64,000 nt of DNA from Chitinophaga cymbidii (GCF_007992715.1 NZ_BKAU01000002.1:620001-684000); one strand, 5' to 3'; counted from the first letter of the stretch, positions 31,967 to 42,165 are shown. The notes: generated by a model not told the origin, from the letters alone. Made by a program: numbers and translations.

Positions 31967-31986
31967 TGAACAGTTAAAATTGTTCA
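31967..31986. promoter_or_regulatory. 20-bp dyad between divergent fucosidase and nucleotidyltransferase genes
   Basis: TGAACA at 31967-31972 and TGTTCA at 31981-31986 form a perfect 6-bp inverted repeat with an 8-base A/T spacer. It is positioned to control one or both of the divergent transcripts starting at 31906 and 32125. The binding protein is unknown. Confidence 0.45.
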
Positions 31987-32124
31987 CTTTTACCCCCGGT
32001 CGATGCGGACATATGGGAAGAATGCGCAAGGATAAGCAAAAAATAAAAGTCCGGGGAAAAATTTAATGATTAAATTTAGCCCCCGATATTAATTCGTGTG
32101 AAATTTATAAACTAATATCAACAA

Positions 32125-33024
32125 ATGCAACCGACATTATTGATCCTGGCGGCGGGAATGGCCAGCCGGTACGGAAGTCTGAAACAGATCCAAAAGTTTG
32201 GCCCCAGCGGAGAAACTATTATTGACTATTCAATTTATGATGCTATCCGCGCGGGTTTTGGCAAGATCGTATTTATTATCCGCGAGAACTTCGCGGAAGA
32301 GTTCAAGGAGATATTTGAGCCCAAGCTGAAAGGAAGAGTGGAAACGGCTTATGTATTCCAGGACATCAATGCATTCGTGAACGGGCATGAAGTGCCGGCG
32401 GACCGCACCAAGCCCTGGGGCACCGCGCATGCCGTAATGTGCGCCAAAGACGCGATCAACGAGCCTTTTGCGGTGATCAACGCGGACGATTTCTATGGCC
32501 GCGACGCTTTCGAAAAAATGGCGGCATTTCTGCAAAATGAGTGTAACGACAAAACATACAGCCTCGTAGGGTATGAGCTGGGCAAAACAGTGAGCGAGCA
32601 CGGCTCCGTTTCCCGCGGCGTATGCGCGGTAGACAGCAACAGCAACCTGACCGGCATCAACGAAAGAACAAAGATCTCCCTGGAGAACGGCAAGATCGTA
32701 GCGGATGAAGGCGATACCAAGCTGGAACTTGCTCCCGAAACGCCGGTATCCATGAACTTCTTCGGCTTCGCGCCTTCCGTGTTCGGCATCAGCGAAAAAC
32801 TGTTCGATCAGTTCCTCGCGCAGAACGCTTCCAATCCGAAATCAGAATTTTTCATTCCCCTCGTGGCCGACCAGTTCATCAGCAAAGGCATGGGCGAGAT
32901 CAAAGTGCTGCCCACCAGCGCACAATGGTTCGGCGTAACGTATAAAGAAGATGCGCCGGGCGTACAGGCCAGCTTATCCGCATTGGTGAATAAAGGAGAA
33001 TATCCTGATAATCTCTGGAAGTAA
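32125..33024 (+). CDS. Sugar-phosphate nucleotidyltransferase
   Basis: A 299-residue enzyme of the GT-A nucleotidyltransferase fold. The start LLILAAGMASRYGSLKQIQKFGPSGETIIDYSIYDA is the nucleotide-binding signature of UTP/GTP sugar-1-phosphate transferases, and the acidic metal site is seen in FAVINADDFYGRDAFEKM. Its stop overlaps the start of the kinase gene (TAATG at 33022-33026), so the two act together. If the kinase makes an N-acetylhexosamine 1-phosphate, this enzyme would convert it to the nucleotide sugar, bypassing the GlmU route. That role is inferred from context. Confidence 0.85.
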   Translation: MQPTLLILAAGMASRYGSLKQIQKFGPSGETIIDYSIYDAIRAGFGKIVFIIRENFAEEFKEIFEPKLKGRVETAYVFQDINAFVNGHEVPADRTKPWGTAHAVMCAKDAINEPFAVINADDFYGRDAFEKMAAFLQNECNDKTYSLVGYELGKTVSEHGSVSRGVCAVDSNSNLTGINERTKISLENGKIVADEGDTKLELAPETPVSMNFFGFAPSVFGISEKLFDQFLAQNASNPKSEFFIPLVADQFISKGMGEIKVLPTSAQWFGVTYKEDAPGVQASLSALVNKGEYPDNLWK

Positions 33025-34091
33025 TGGTGAACAAGGAAATCCTGGATGCTTTCGGGGTCGCCACAGCGGAGTCCGATATTAAAAAATTCGGAAGCGGGCA
33101 TATCAACAACACCTTCCTGTTGAATGGCGTGGACGGCAAAAAGTACATCCTGCAAAGGATCAATACCTATGTCTTTAAAGAGCCGGAAGTGATCGCCCGC
33201 AATCTGCGGCTGGCGGCGAGCTACCTTGCCGAACATCACCCGGACTACCTTTTCATCACGCCCGTGACCACGGTAAACGGGGAAGACCTGTTCCATTATA
33301 AGGACGAATACTGGCGGATGGTCCCGTTCATTCCATCGTCCACTTCCGTAGACCAGGCCGATACGCCGAAGCAGGCGTATGAAGCCGCGAAGCAGTTCGG
33401 AAGGATGGCGCGCTTCCTGCATGGCATCGACCTGCATGAATTCAAAGCCACCATCCCCAATTTCCACAACCTCACCCTGCGTTACGCCGCCTTCCAGGAA
33501 GCGATCCGCACGGCAAAGGAGGAACGCAAGCAGTTCGCGGAATCCCTGGTGGAACAGTTCCTGAACCACTCCGGCATTGCGGTGACCTTCGAAAAGCTGA
33601 AGACGGCCCCTGACTTCACAGACCGGCTCATGCATCATGATACGAAGATCAACAATGTGCTGCTGAACAAGGATACTTACGAAGGCATTTGCGTATGCGA
33701 CCTGGATACGCTGATGCCCGGCAAGATCATCTCCGACCTGGGAGATATGGTGCGCACCTATGTGAGCCCCGTATCTGAAGAGGAAAGGGATTTCAGCCGG
33801 ATAGCAGTAAGGGAGGATTATTACGAAGCCCTCATGAAAGGCTACCTCTCCGAAGTAGGCAGCACGCTGACGGACACCGAACGGAAACACCTGTTCTACG
33901 CCGGTCAGTTCATGATCTACATGCAAGGCATCCGCTTCCTGACAGACTATCTGAACGGGGACGTATATTATCCCATCAAGTATCCCGAGCACAACTATAA
34001 CCGTGCAAAGAACCAGCTCACGCTGCTGGAACGCCTGATGGAAAAGGAACCACAACTACAACAGGTCATCGATGATTGCCTGAAAAACTAA
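33024..34091 (+). CDS. NahK-like N-acetylhexosamine 1-kinase (APH-fold phosphotransferase)
   Basis: A 355-residue kinase of the aminoglycoside phosphotransferase fold. It follows the bifidobacterial N-acetylhexosamine 1-kinase pattern along its whole length, from memory of that protein: FGSGHINNTFLL, KYILQRINTYVFKEPEVIARNL, LMHHDTKINNVLLNKD with the catalytic Asp, VCDLDTLMPGKIISDLGDMVRTY, and near the end GIRFLTDYLNGDVYYPIKYPEHNYNRAKNQLTLLE. It would phosphorylate free GlcNAc or GalNAc at C1. The gene overlaps the nucleotidyltransferase stop by one base and faces a secreted hexosaminidase that would supply the substrate. A terminator follows seven bases after the stop. Confidence 0.85.
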   Translation: MVNKEILDAFGVATAESDIKKFGSGHINNTFLLNGVDGKKYILQRINTYVFKEPEVIARNLRLAASYLAEHHPDYLFITPVTTVNGEDLFHYKDEYWRMVPFIPSSTSVDQADTPKQAYEAAKQFGRMARFLHGIDLHEFKATIPNFHNLTLRYAAFQEAIRTAKEERKQFAESLVEQFLNHSGIAVTFEKLKTAPDFTDRLMHHDTKINNVLLNKDTYEGICVCDLDTLMPGKIISDLGDMVRTYVSPVSEEERDFSRIAVREDYYEALMKGYLSEVGSTLTDTERKHLFYAGQFMIYMQGIRFLTDYLNGDVYYPIKYPEHNYNRAKNQLTLLERLMEKEPQLQQVIDDCLKN

Positions 34092-34097
34092 CAAAAA

Positions 34098-34128
34098 GGG
34101 CTGTACGGAGATCGTGCAGCCCTTTTTT
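34098..34128 (+). terminator. Intrinsic terminator of the nucleotidyltransferase-kinase operon
   Basis: GGGCTGTACG at 34098-34107 pairs with CGTGCAGCCC at 34113-34122 (one wobble), loop GAGAT, followed by six T residues. Confidence 0.92.
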
Positions 34129-34262
34129 CTGTCAGACGCCGCTGAACAGGAACCATAGATATCCCTGAATTGTTAGAATTTTTTCAATCCGGTATTTGTT
34201 TATTTCGATATTTTCAAAAAATGCCTTTCTATTTGATTTTTCTCAAAAAATTACTTTCCCTG

Positions 34263-34293
34263 TTGTTTTTTATTCAATACAGAAATACATTTG
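34263..34293 (+). promoter_or_regulatory. Promoter of the ilvE leader
   Basis: TTG at 34263-34265, a 20-base spacer and TACATTTG at 34286-34293 match the Bacteroidota promoter. Transcription would begin near 34299, about 27 bases before the leader peptide start at 34326. Confidence 0.72.
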
Positions 34294-34325
34294 TACCGAT
34301 CAACTACAATTGAATACGAATCTCC

Positions 34326-34442
34326 ATGTGGTTAAACAAGGATAATAACAAGATCAGTCACATTGTGCCGCAGCTCAACTGGGCTATCACATTAGTCGTG
34401 ATCGTCGTTGTCATTATCAGCCGCCAGCCGATTGGAGGATAA
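34326..34442 (+). CDS. Branched-chain amino acid leader peptide (attenuator)
   Basis: A 38-codon frame, ATG at 34326 and TAA at 34440-34442. The peptide contains LVVIVVVII at residues 23-31 (codons 34392-34418): nine consecutive Leu, Val and Ile residues. Sixteen of its 38 residues are branched-chain. It starts about 27 bases after a good promoter and is followed by an intrinsic terminator just before ilvE. This is the arrangement of the ilvGMEDA leader of E. coli: ribosomes stall at the branched-chain codons when charged tRNA is scarce. A small membrane peptide cannot be excluded on composition alone, but position and RNA structure favour a leader. Confidence 0.82.
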   Translation: MWLNKDNNKISHIVPQLNWAITLVVIVVVIISRQPIGG

Positions 34443-34484
34443 AAGCGTGTATAATAACAACAAGAAATAGAACGCCTTCCTCCA
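34374..34484 (+). promoter_or_regulatory. Mutually exclusive RNA segments of the ilvE attenuator
   Basis: By hand pairing: segment 1 (34374-34385) can form a bulged hairpin with 34419-34437, enclosing the control codons. Segment 2, TGGAGGA at 34433-34439, pairs perfectly with TCCTCCA at 34478-34484, and GCGT at 34445-34448 pairs with ACGC at 34472-34475. Together these cover the whole 5' arm of the terminator and form the antiterminator. The leader stop codon at 34440 directly follows segment 2, so a ribosome finishing the peptide would cover it and allow termination. Confidence 0.6.
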
Positions 34485-34501
34485 TCAGGAAGGCTTTTTT
34501 T
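34474..34501 (+). terminator. Attenuator terminator before ilvE
   Basis: GCCTTCC at 34474-34480 and GGAAGGC at 34488-34494 form a perfect stem with loop TCCATCA, followed by seven T residues (34495-34501). It ends 19 bases before the ilvE ATG, inside the leader of that gene rather than after a gene. Confidence 0.88.
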
Positions 34502-34520
34502 ATGTGCAAATTCCAATTAT

Positions 34521-35423
34521 ATGTATAGCTATTACAACGAAAACACGATTATTTACTTTGATGGAGCTTATGTAAAAGCTTCGGAAGCCAAAATTGACCT
34601 GTACGGTCAGTCGCTGCATTATGGATACGCGGTATTTGAAGGCATCCGCGCCTACAAGACCGCCAGTGGGGAAGTGAAGGTATTCAAGGCGAAGGAGCAC
34701 TTCGACCGCTTCAAGCGCTCCTGCGAGCTGATCCACATCCCCTACAACTTCAACAACGAAGAGCTGGTAAAAGCTTGCTATAAAGTGCTGGAGATGAACA
34801 ACCTGGAGGAAGCGTACATCCGTCCCCTCGCGTTCTGCCCGCCGAACATGACATTGAAAGCCGCTTCTGAAACGCATGTGATGATCTGCGCATGGGAATG
34901 GGGCGCGTACCTCGGCGAAAAGCTGCTGCGCGTGATGACCTCTTCCTATCAGCGTCCGAACCCCAAGGCGTTCAAGATCGAATCCAAATCCGCCGGCCTG
35001 TACGTGAATTCCATCCTGGCTTCACAGGAAGCCAAGGAGAAAGGTTTCGACGAAGCGCTGCTGCTGGACATCAACGGCAACGTGGGAGAAGGCCCCGGCG
35101 CCAACATCTTCTTTGAAAAAGACGGCAAGATCTTCACACCGCCGCCGGGCAACATTCTGCCGGGCATCACCCGCGCTACCGTGATCGAGATCTGCCAGGA
35201 GCTGAATATTCCCCTGGAAGAGAAGCTGTTCACTACCGACGAGCTGAAGAAAGCGGACGCTGTATTCTACTGCGGTACCGCCGCGGAGATCGTTGGATGG
35301 GATTCCCTGGACAACCAGACCTTCGGCAAGCCTTTCGGTGAGTCCCTGGGCAAAGTGATCCAGCAGGCGTATAAAGCGAAAGTACTGGAGAAAGAATTCA
35401 AACGTGAGGCCATTCCGGCCTGA
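34521..35423 (+). CDS. ilvE: Branched-chain amino acid aminotransferase
   Basis: A 300-residue class IV aminotransferase, which makes the last step to Val, Leu and Ile. Motifs: SLHYGYAVFEGIRAYKT, the PLP-lysine region NPKAFKIESKSAGLYVNSILASQEAKEKGFDEALLLDINGNVGEGPGANIFF, and PPPGNILPGITRATVIEICQEL. The leader peptide and terminator immediately upstream (34326-34501) point to attenuation by branched-chain amino acid supply. A second strong terminator follows at 35432, so ilvE is mainly its own transcript and not part of the ilvD operon. Confidence 0.94.
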   Translation: MYSYYNENTIIYFDGAYVKASEAKIDLYGQSLHYGYAVFEGIRAYKTASGEVKVFKAKEHFDRFKRSCELIHIPYNFNNEELVKACYKVLEMNNLEEAYIRPLAFCPPNMTLKAASETHVMICAWEWGAYLGEKLLRVMTSSYQRPNPKAFKIESKSAGLYVNSILASQEAKEKGFDEALLLDINGNVGEGPGANIFFEKDGKIFTPPPGNILPGITRATVIEICQELNIPLEEKLFTTDELKKADAVFYCGTAAEIVGWDSLDNQTFGKPFGESLGKVIQQAYKAKVLEKEFKREAIPA

Positions 35424-35431
35424 TATTGAAT

Positions 35432-35484
35432 GGGGTGATGAGATGTGGCGGCCTGCCCGCCGGGTACCATCACCCCCTTTTTTT
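35432..35484 (+). terminator. Strong terminator between ilvE and ilvD
   Basis: GGGGTGATG at 35432-35440 pairs with CATCACCCC at 35468-35476. An inner stem with GGCGG and CCGCC extends the hairpin, and seven T residues follow (35478-35484). It separates ilvE from the ilvDBNCA run. Confidence 0.9.
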
Positions 35485-35556
35485 ACCCGTTGAATGGCGT
35501 AAACACATTTCCACGTAAGCCCCTGACACAGCGGGTTTGGGTCATTCAGCACACCT

Positions 35557-35590
35557 TTTGAAGACCGGGAACGGGCAAATTATAGGTTTG
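35557..35590 (+). promoter_or_regulatory. Promoter of the ilvD operon
   Basis: TTTG at 35557-35560 and TAGGTTTG at 35583-35590 with a 22-base spacer, slightly long for the consensus. The 68-base leader to the ilvD ATG at 35659 includes a small CCGG...CCGG hairpin but no short reading frame with branched-chain codons. Confidence 0.55.
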
Positions 35591-35658
35591 GACATTGAGG
35601 CACTCCCGAGATAACTTGTACAATAATTAAAAAATTCCCGGTAATAACCGGCCGAACT

Positions 35659-37327
<1,669 letters not shown>

Positions 37328-37338
<11 letters not shown>

Positions 37339-39058
37339 AGAGTCTGACAAGCGGCCCACCGCTGCACCCGCCGAGATCATCACCGGCGCTGAAGCTGTGA
37401 TCCGGTCACTGATTGCAGAAGGCGTGGATACCATATTCGGTTATCCCGGCGGCGCCATTATGCCTATTTATGATGCCCTGTACGATTTCCAGGATAAAGT
37501 CCATCATATATTGGTCCGTCACGAGCAGGGCGCAACGCATGCCGCGCAGGGTTATGCGCGCGCCAGCGGGAAAGTGGGCGTGGCCTTCGCCACCTCCGGC
37601 CCCGGCGCTACCAACCTGGTGACAGGGCTCGCGGACGCTCACATGGATTCTACCCCGATGGTCTGCATCACCGGCCAGGTAGCCGCCGCGCTGCTCGGAA
37701 CGGATGCATTCCAGGAAACGGACGTGATCGGCATTACCATGCCCATCACCAAGTGGAACATCCAGGTGACAAGGCCGGAAGATATTCCCGGCGCCATCGC
37801 CAAGGCATTCTACATCGCCCGCAACGGCCGCCCGGGACCGGTGCTGGTGGATATCACCAAGAACGCACAATTCGGCAAGCTCGATTTCCAGTATAAAGCC
37901 TGTGAACATATCCGCAGCTACCAGCCCGTTCCGCAATTGAAGCAGGATGCGATCGCCGCCGCGGTAGAGTTGATCAACAACGCCAAAAAGCCTTACATCC
38001 TTTGCGGCCACGGCGTACTGATCGCCGGCGCGGAGAAACTGCTGATAGAAATGGCGGAGAAAGCGCAGATACCCATCGCTTCCACGCTGCTCGGCCTGTC
38101 CGCCGTACCGGTAGATCATCCCTGCTATGTAGGCTACCTGGGCATGCACGGGAACTATGGCCCGAACATCAATACGAATGAATGCGATGTGCTGATCGCC
38201 ATCGGCATGCGCTTCGACGACCGTATCACCGGCGACGTGAACACATATGCGCGCCAGGCGAAAGTGGTCCACATCGAAATAGATAAAGCGGAGATCAACA
38301 AGATCATTCCCGCGGACGTAGCGGTGCACGCGGATGCGAAAGCAGCCTTGGAAGCCATGCTGCCGCTGGTAAAACCCGCGAAGCATGAAGAATGGCTGCA
38401 ATCCTTCAAGGAAGCGGACAAACAGGAATATGAAAAAGTCCAGCACAACGAGCTGTACCCGAAAGAAGGCATGCTGAAGATGGCGGAAGTGGTGCGCATC
38501 ATCTCCGAACAGACCGAAGGCAGGGCCATCCTTGTAACGGACGTTGGACAGCACCAGATGGTAGCATCCCGCTACTACCGCTTTAAAGACCCGAACACCA
38601 ATATCACCAGCGGCGGCATGGGTACAATGGGCTTCTCCCTGCCGGCAGCTATGGGCGCTAAAGTAGGCGCTCCCGAAAGGGAAGTGGTGGCCGTTATCGG
38701 TGATGGCTGCTTCCAGATGACGCTGCAGGAGCTGGGCACCATCTATCAATCCGAGATCGGGGTGAAGATCGTGATCCTGAACAACAACTTCCTGGGCATG
38801 GTGCGCCAGTGGCAGCAACTGTTCTTCGACAAGCGCTACTCATCCACCGAAATGATCAACCCTGACTTCGTGCAGATCGCCAAAGGTTTCTACGTACCGG
38901 GCCGCAAGGTCAGCGAGCGCTCCGAGATAGAAGCCGCCGTGAAAGAAATGCTGGATACCAAAGGCGCTTACCTGCTGGAGGTAGTGGTAGAGCAGGAAGA
39001 CAACGTATTCCCGATGGTACCCGCCGGTGCGCCGATCTCATCGATCCGCCTCGAGTAG
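37328..39058 (+). CDS. ilvB: Acetolactate synthase large subunit
   Basis: A 576-residue thiamine-diphosphate enzyme that condenses pyruvate to acetolactate, or pyruvate with 2-oxobutyrate. Marks: [21 protein letters not shown] with the catalytic Glu in [24 protein letters not shown], the FAD/substrate region [30 protein letters not shown], and the thiamine-diphosphate motif [31 protein letters not shown]. The ATG at 37328 is preferred over 37304 because it overlaps ilvD by only 11 bases and lies downstream of an A/G-rich stretch; both are possible. Works with the small subunit encoded 24 bases downstream. Confidence 0.95.
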
Positions 39059-39082
39059 TTCATTATCCTTAATCGAATCAAC

Positions 39083-39625
39083 ATGCAAAAAGAATATACC
39101 GTAACGGTGTACACGGAAGACCGGATCGGCATCACGAACCGTATCTCCGTGATCTTCACCCGCAGGGGCATCAACATCACCAGCCTTACCACGGCCGAAA
39201 CCGAGATAGCCGGGGTGTACAAGTTCATCATCACCGTACTGTCCGAAAGGGAAAGGCTGGAAAAAGTGGTGGGACAGATAGAAAAGCTCATCGAAATTCA
39301 CCGTGCATTTGTGCATGATGAAGATGAAGTGGTGTACCAGGAGCTGGCATTGTACAAGATCTCCACGAAAAGCCTGCACAACGGCGACATCGAAAAGATC
39401 ATCCGCGACAACAATGCGCGCATTCTCACCATCACCGCCGATTATTTCGTGCTGGAAAAAACAGGCCATCAGCAGGAGCTGATCGCCATGCTCGAAAAAC
39501 TGGAGCCATATGGCCTCATAGAATATTCCAAAAGCGGCCGCGTTGCGATCGTGAAATGGAGCCGCCGTTTCCACGAACATCTCAAAGACCTTTCGCTGAT
39601 TGAAGCGGATAATCTGAAAGACTGA
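39083..39625 (+). CDS. ilvN: Acetolactate synthase small (regulatory) subunit
   Basis: A 180-residue regulatory subunit. The N-terminal ACT domain is seen in EYTVTVYTEDRIGITNRISVIFTRRGINITSLTTAETE, and the C-terminal half in ALYKISTKSLHNGDIEKIIRDNNARILTITADYFVLEKTG. It binds Val and confers feedback inhibition on the large subunit. The symbol ilvN is used; ilvH is the alternative name. Sits between ilvB and ilvC in the same transcript. Confidence 0.93.
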   Translation: MQKEYTVTVYTEDRIGITNRISVIFTRRGINITSLTTAETEIAGVYKFIITVLSERERLEKVVGQIEKLIEIHRAFVHDEDEVVYQELALYKISTKSLHNGDIEKIIRDNNARILTITADYFVLEKTGHQQELIAMLEKLEPYGLIEYSKSGRVAIVKWSRRFHEHLKDLSLIEADNLKD

Positions 39626-39686
39626 TACGGCGCAAACTTTTAACCTTAGACTTTTAACAACTCTTTAAAAAAAACACGATCAAAAC

Positions 39687-40730
39687 ATGGCAACCATCAA
39701 TTTTGGCGGGGTACTGGAAGAAGTAGTAACCAGAGAAGAATTCCCCATGGAAAAAGCAAGAGAAGTTCTCAAGAACGAAACAATTGCTATCATTGGTTAC
39801 GGCGTTCAAGGTCCCGGTCAGGCGCTGAATCTGAAAGACAACGGATTCAACGTGATCATCGGCCAGCGTAAAAATTCCAAGACCTGGGACAAGGCGGTAG
39901 CAGACGGCTGGGTGCCGGGCGAAACCCTGTTCGAGATAGAGGAAGCTGCACAAAAAGGAACGATCATCCAGTACCTGCTCTCCGACGCGGGTCAGATCAC
40001 CCTGTGGCCTACCCTGAAGCCTTTCCTCACCAAAGGTAAAGCGCTGTATTTCTCTCACGGCTTTGGTATCACTTATAAAGAACAGACCAATATCATTCCT
40101 CCGGCAGACGTAGACGTGATCCTGGTAGCTCCCAAAGGCTCCGGCACTTCCCTCCGCAGGCTGTTCCTGGCAGGCCAGGGGCTGAACTCCAGCTTCGCCA
40201 TCTTCCAGGACGCTACCGGCAAAGCACGTGACCGCGTGATCGCACTCGGCATCGGCGTTGGCTCCGGCTACCTGTTCGAAACTGATTTCAAGAAAGAAGT
40301 ATTCTCCGACCTCACCGGCGAACGCGGCTCCCTGATGGGCGCTATCCAGGGTATCTTTGCGGCACAGTACCAGACTCTGCGTAACAACGGTCACTCTCCG
40401 TCCGAAGCATTCAACGAAACCGTTGAAGAGCTGACCCAATCCCTGATGCCGCTGGTAGCAGAGAACGGAATGGACTGGATGTACGCCAACTGCTCTACCA
40501 CTGCTCAACGCGGTGCGCTGGACTGGTGGAAGAAATTCAAGGAAGCTACCCAGCCTGTATTCGACGAGCTGTACGCCAGCGTAGCGGCAGGTAAGGAAGC
40601 AGAGCGCTCTATCTCCTCCAACAGCCAGGCGGATTACCGCGACAAGCTGAACAAGGAGCTGGAAGAGCTGCGTAACAGCGAAATGTGGCAGGCAGGCGCC
40701 GCAGTGCGTAAGCTGCGCCCCGGCAAATAA
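39687..40730 (+). CDS. ilvC: Ketol-acid reductoisomerase
   Basis: A 347-residue reductoisomerase that isomerises and reduces acetolactate or acetohydroxybutyrate. The Rossmann motif IAIIGYGVQGPGQALNLKDNGFNVIIGQRKNSKTW is visible; here Gln replaces the usual Ser of GYGSQG, a variant seen in Bacteroidota. The catalytic region includes FSHGFGITYKEQTNIIPPADVDVILVAPKGSGTSLRRLF and SDLTGERGSLMGAIQGIFAAQYQTL. Length fits a class I enzyme with modest insertions. Codon use is strongly biased, suggesting high expression. Followed by a 124-base gap with a small hairpin before ilvA. Confidence 0.95.
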   Translation: MATINFGGVLEEVVTREEFPMEKAREVLKNETIAIIGYGVQGPGQALNLKDNGFNVIIGQRKNSKTWDKAVADGWVPGETLFEIEEAAQKGTIIQYLLSDAGQITLWPTLKPFLTKGKALYFSHGFGITYKEQTNIIPPADVDVILVAPKGSGTSLRRLFLAGQGLNSSFAIFQDATGKARDRVIALGIGVGSGYLFETDFKKEVFSDLTGERGSLMGAIQGIFAAQYQTLRNNGHSPSEAFNETVEELTQSLMPLVAENGMDWMYANCSTTAQRGALDWWKKFKEATQPVFDELYASVAAGKEAERSISSNSQADYRDKLNKELEELRNSEMWQAGAAVRKLRPGK

Positions 40731-40761
40731 GCAATTCAGTAAAAAATAAAAGAAAGAAAAA

Positions 40762-40832
40762 ATGAAGATTGGCGTTGGTTTTGGAGGCATTTGTCGAATT
40801 AGGATCAGCCGCTGATTTTCGTTTTTTCTTTT
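40762..40832 (+). promoter_or_regulatory. Short reading frame and hairpin between ilvC and ilvA
   Basis: A 17-codon frame (ATG at 40762, TGA at 40813) encodes a small basic peptide with four Ile and one Val. Its stop codon lies in the 3' arm of a 5-bp hairpin (ATCAG at 40804-40808, CTGAT at 40812-40816) followed by a long T-rich run. It could be a weak terminator that lowers ilvA expression, or a translation-coupled control site. The stem is short, so this is tentative. Confidence 0.3.
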
Positions 40833-40854
40833 TTTATTTTTTAACTAACCGATC

Positions 40855-42111
40855 ATGTCTGAAGTTATCAACAACATCCAACCAGCCAACATAAAAGCAG
40901 CCGCAGAAAGGCTGCGCTCCGTAGTAATCCGTACCCCGCTCACGTACAACGCCAACCTGTCCCGCCGCTATCATTGCGACGTATACCTGAAACGCGAGGA
41001 CATGCAGGTGGTGCGTTCCTACAAGCTCCGCGGCGCTTACAACCTGATGAGCAGCCTGGACAAAAAAAGTTTAGCCAACGGCGTTACCTGTGCCAGTGCC
41101 GGCAACCACGCCCAGGGATTCGCCTATTCCTGCCGGCTCCTGAACGTGAAAGGTGTGGTGTTCATGCCCATTATCACACCCAAGCAGAAAGTGAACCAGG
41201 TGAAAATGTTCGGTGGTGACAACATTGAGATACGCCTCGTGGGCGATACGTTCGATGATTGCTCCATAGAAGCGCAGGCTTTTACCGCCGCTCATAATAT
41301 GACCTTCATTCCGCCTTTTGATGATCTGAAGATCATTGAGGGACAGGGAACCGTAGCCCTGGAAATACTGGAAGAGCAGCCCGAAGTGGATTACCTGTTC
41401 GTACCCGTAGGCGGCGGTGGCCTGGCCTCCGGTGTAGGCACGTATTTCCGCACTTACAGTCCGCATACGAAGATGATCGGCATTGAACCCGAAGGCGCCC
41501 CCTCCATGCTGAAAGCCCTGGAAAACGGCGCCCCCGTTACGCTCCCCGAGATCGACCGCTTCATAGACGGCGCCGCCGTAAAGCGCGTAGGTGCATTAAC
41601 GTATGAAATATGCAAAGATGTGCTGGACAAAATGAGCCTCGTACCCGAAGGCCGCGTTTGCTCCACCATCCTCCGGTTATACAACGAAGATGCCATTGTG
41701 GTGGAACCCGCCGGCGCACTCTCCATTGCCGCGCTGGACGATTTTGCCGAAGAGATCAAAGGAAAGAAAGTGGTGTGTGTAGTGAGCGGCAGCAATAATG
41801 ATATCGACCGGATGCAGGAGATCAAGGAACGCTCCCTGCTGTATGAAGGACTGAAACATTATTTCATCGTGCGGTTTGCGCAACGCCCCGGCGCGCTGAA
41901 AGAATTTGTGAACCACGTGCTCGGCCCGAGTGATGACATTACCCGCTTTGAGTTCATCCAGAAACACAACAAGGAAACCGGCCCCGCGCTGGTGGGAATA
42001 GAGCTGAAGAACCGCGAGGACTATGATGTGCTGCTGGAAAACATGCGCCGGTACAATGTGCATTATACGGAATTGAACAAGCACGATGATCTATTCGGTT
42101 ACCTGGTATAG
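40855..42111 (+). CDS. ilvA: Threonine ammonia-lyase (biosynthetic threonine deaminase)
   Basis: A 418-residue PLP enzyme that makes 2-oxobutyrate, the first step to Ile. The PLP lysine is in VYLKREDMQVVRSYKLRGAYNLM, followed by VTCASAGNHAQGFAYSCRLL and the phosphate loop VPVGGGGLASGVGTYF. After the catalytic domain the last 80 residues (YFIVRFAQRPGALKEFVNHVLGPSDDITRFEFIQKHNKETGPALVGIEL) form one ACT-like regulatory domain, so the enzyme should be feedback controlled by Ile. Shorter than E. coli IlvA, which has two such domains. Ends the ilv run; terminator at 42136. Confidence 0.94.
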   Translation: MSEVINNIQPANIKAAAERLRSVVIRTPLTYNANLSRRYHCDVYLKREDMQVVRSYKLRGAYNLMSSLDKKSLANGVTCASAGNHAQGFAYSCRLLNVKGVVFMPIITPKQKVNQVKMFGGDNIEIRLVGDTFDDCSIEAQAFTAAHNMTFIPPFDDLKIIEGQGTVALEILEEQPEVDYLFVPVGGGGLASGVGTYFRTYSPHTKMIGIEPEGAPSMLKALENGAPVTLPEIDRFIDGAAVKRVGALTYEICKDVLDKMSLVPEGRVCSTILRLYNEDAIVVEPAGALSIAALDDFAEEIKGKKVVCVVSGSNNDIDRMQEIKERSLLYEGLKHYFIVRFAQRPGALKEFVNHVLGPSDDITRFEFIQKHNKETGPALVGIELKNREDYDVLLENMRRYNVHYTELNKHDDLFGYLV

Positions 42112-42135
42112 CGAACCGTCAGTTATAGAATTGAA

Positions 42136-42165
42136 GGCTGTTTCCCTTGTGGAAACGGCCTTTTT
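42136..42165 (+). terminator. Intrinsic terminator of the ilvD operon
   Basis: GGCTGTTTCC at 42136-42145 pairs with GGAAACGGCC at 42151-42160 (one wobble), loop CTTGT, followed by five T residues. It lies 25 bases after ilvA. Confidence 0.9.
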
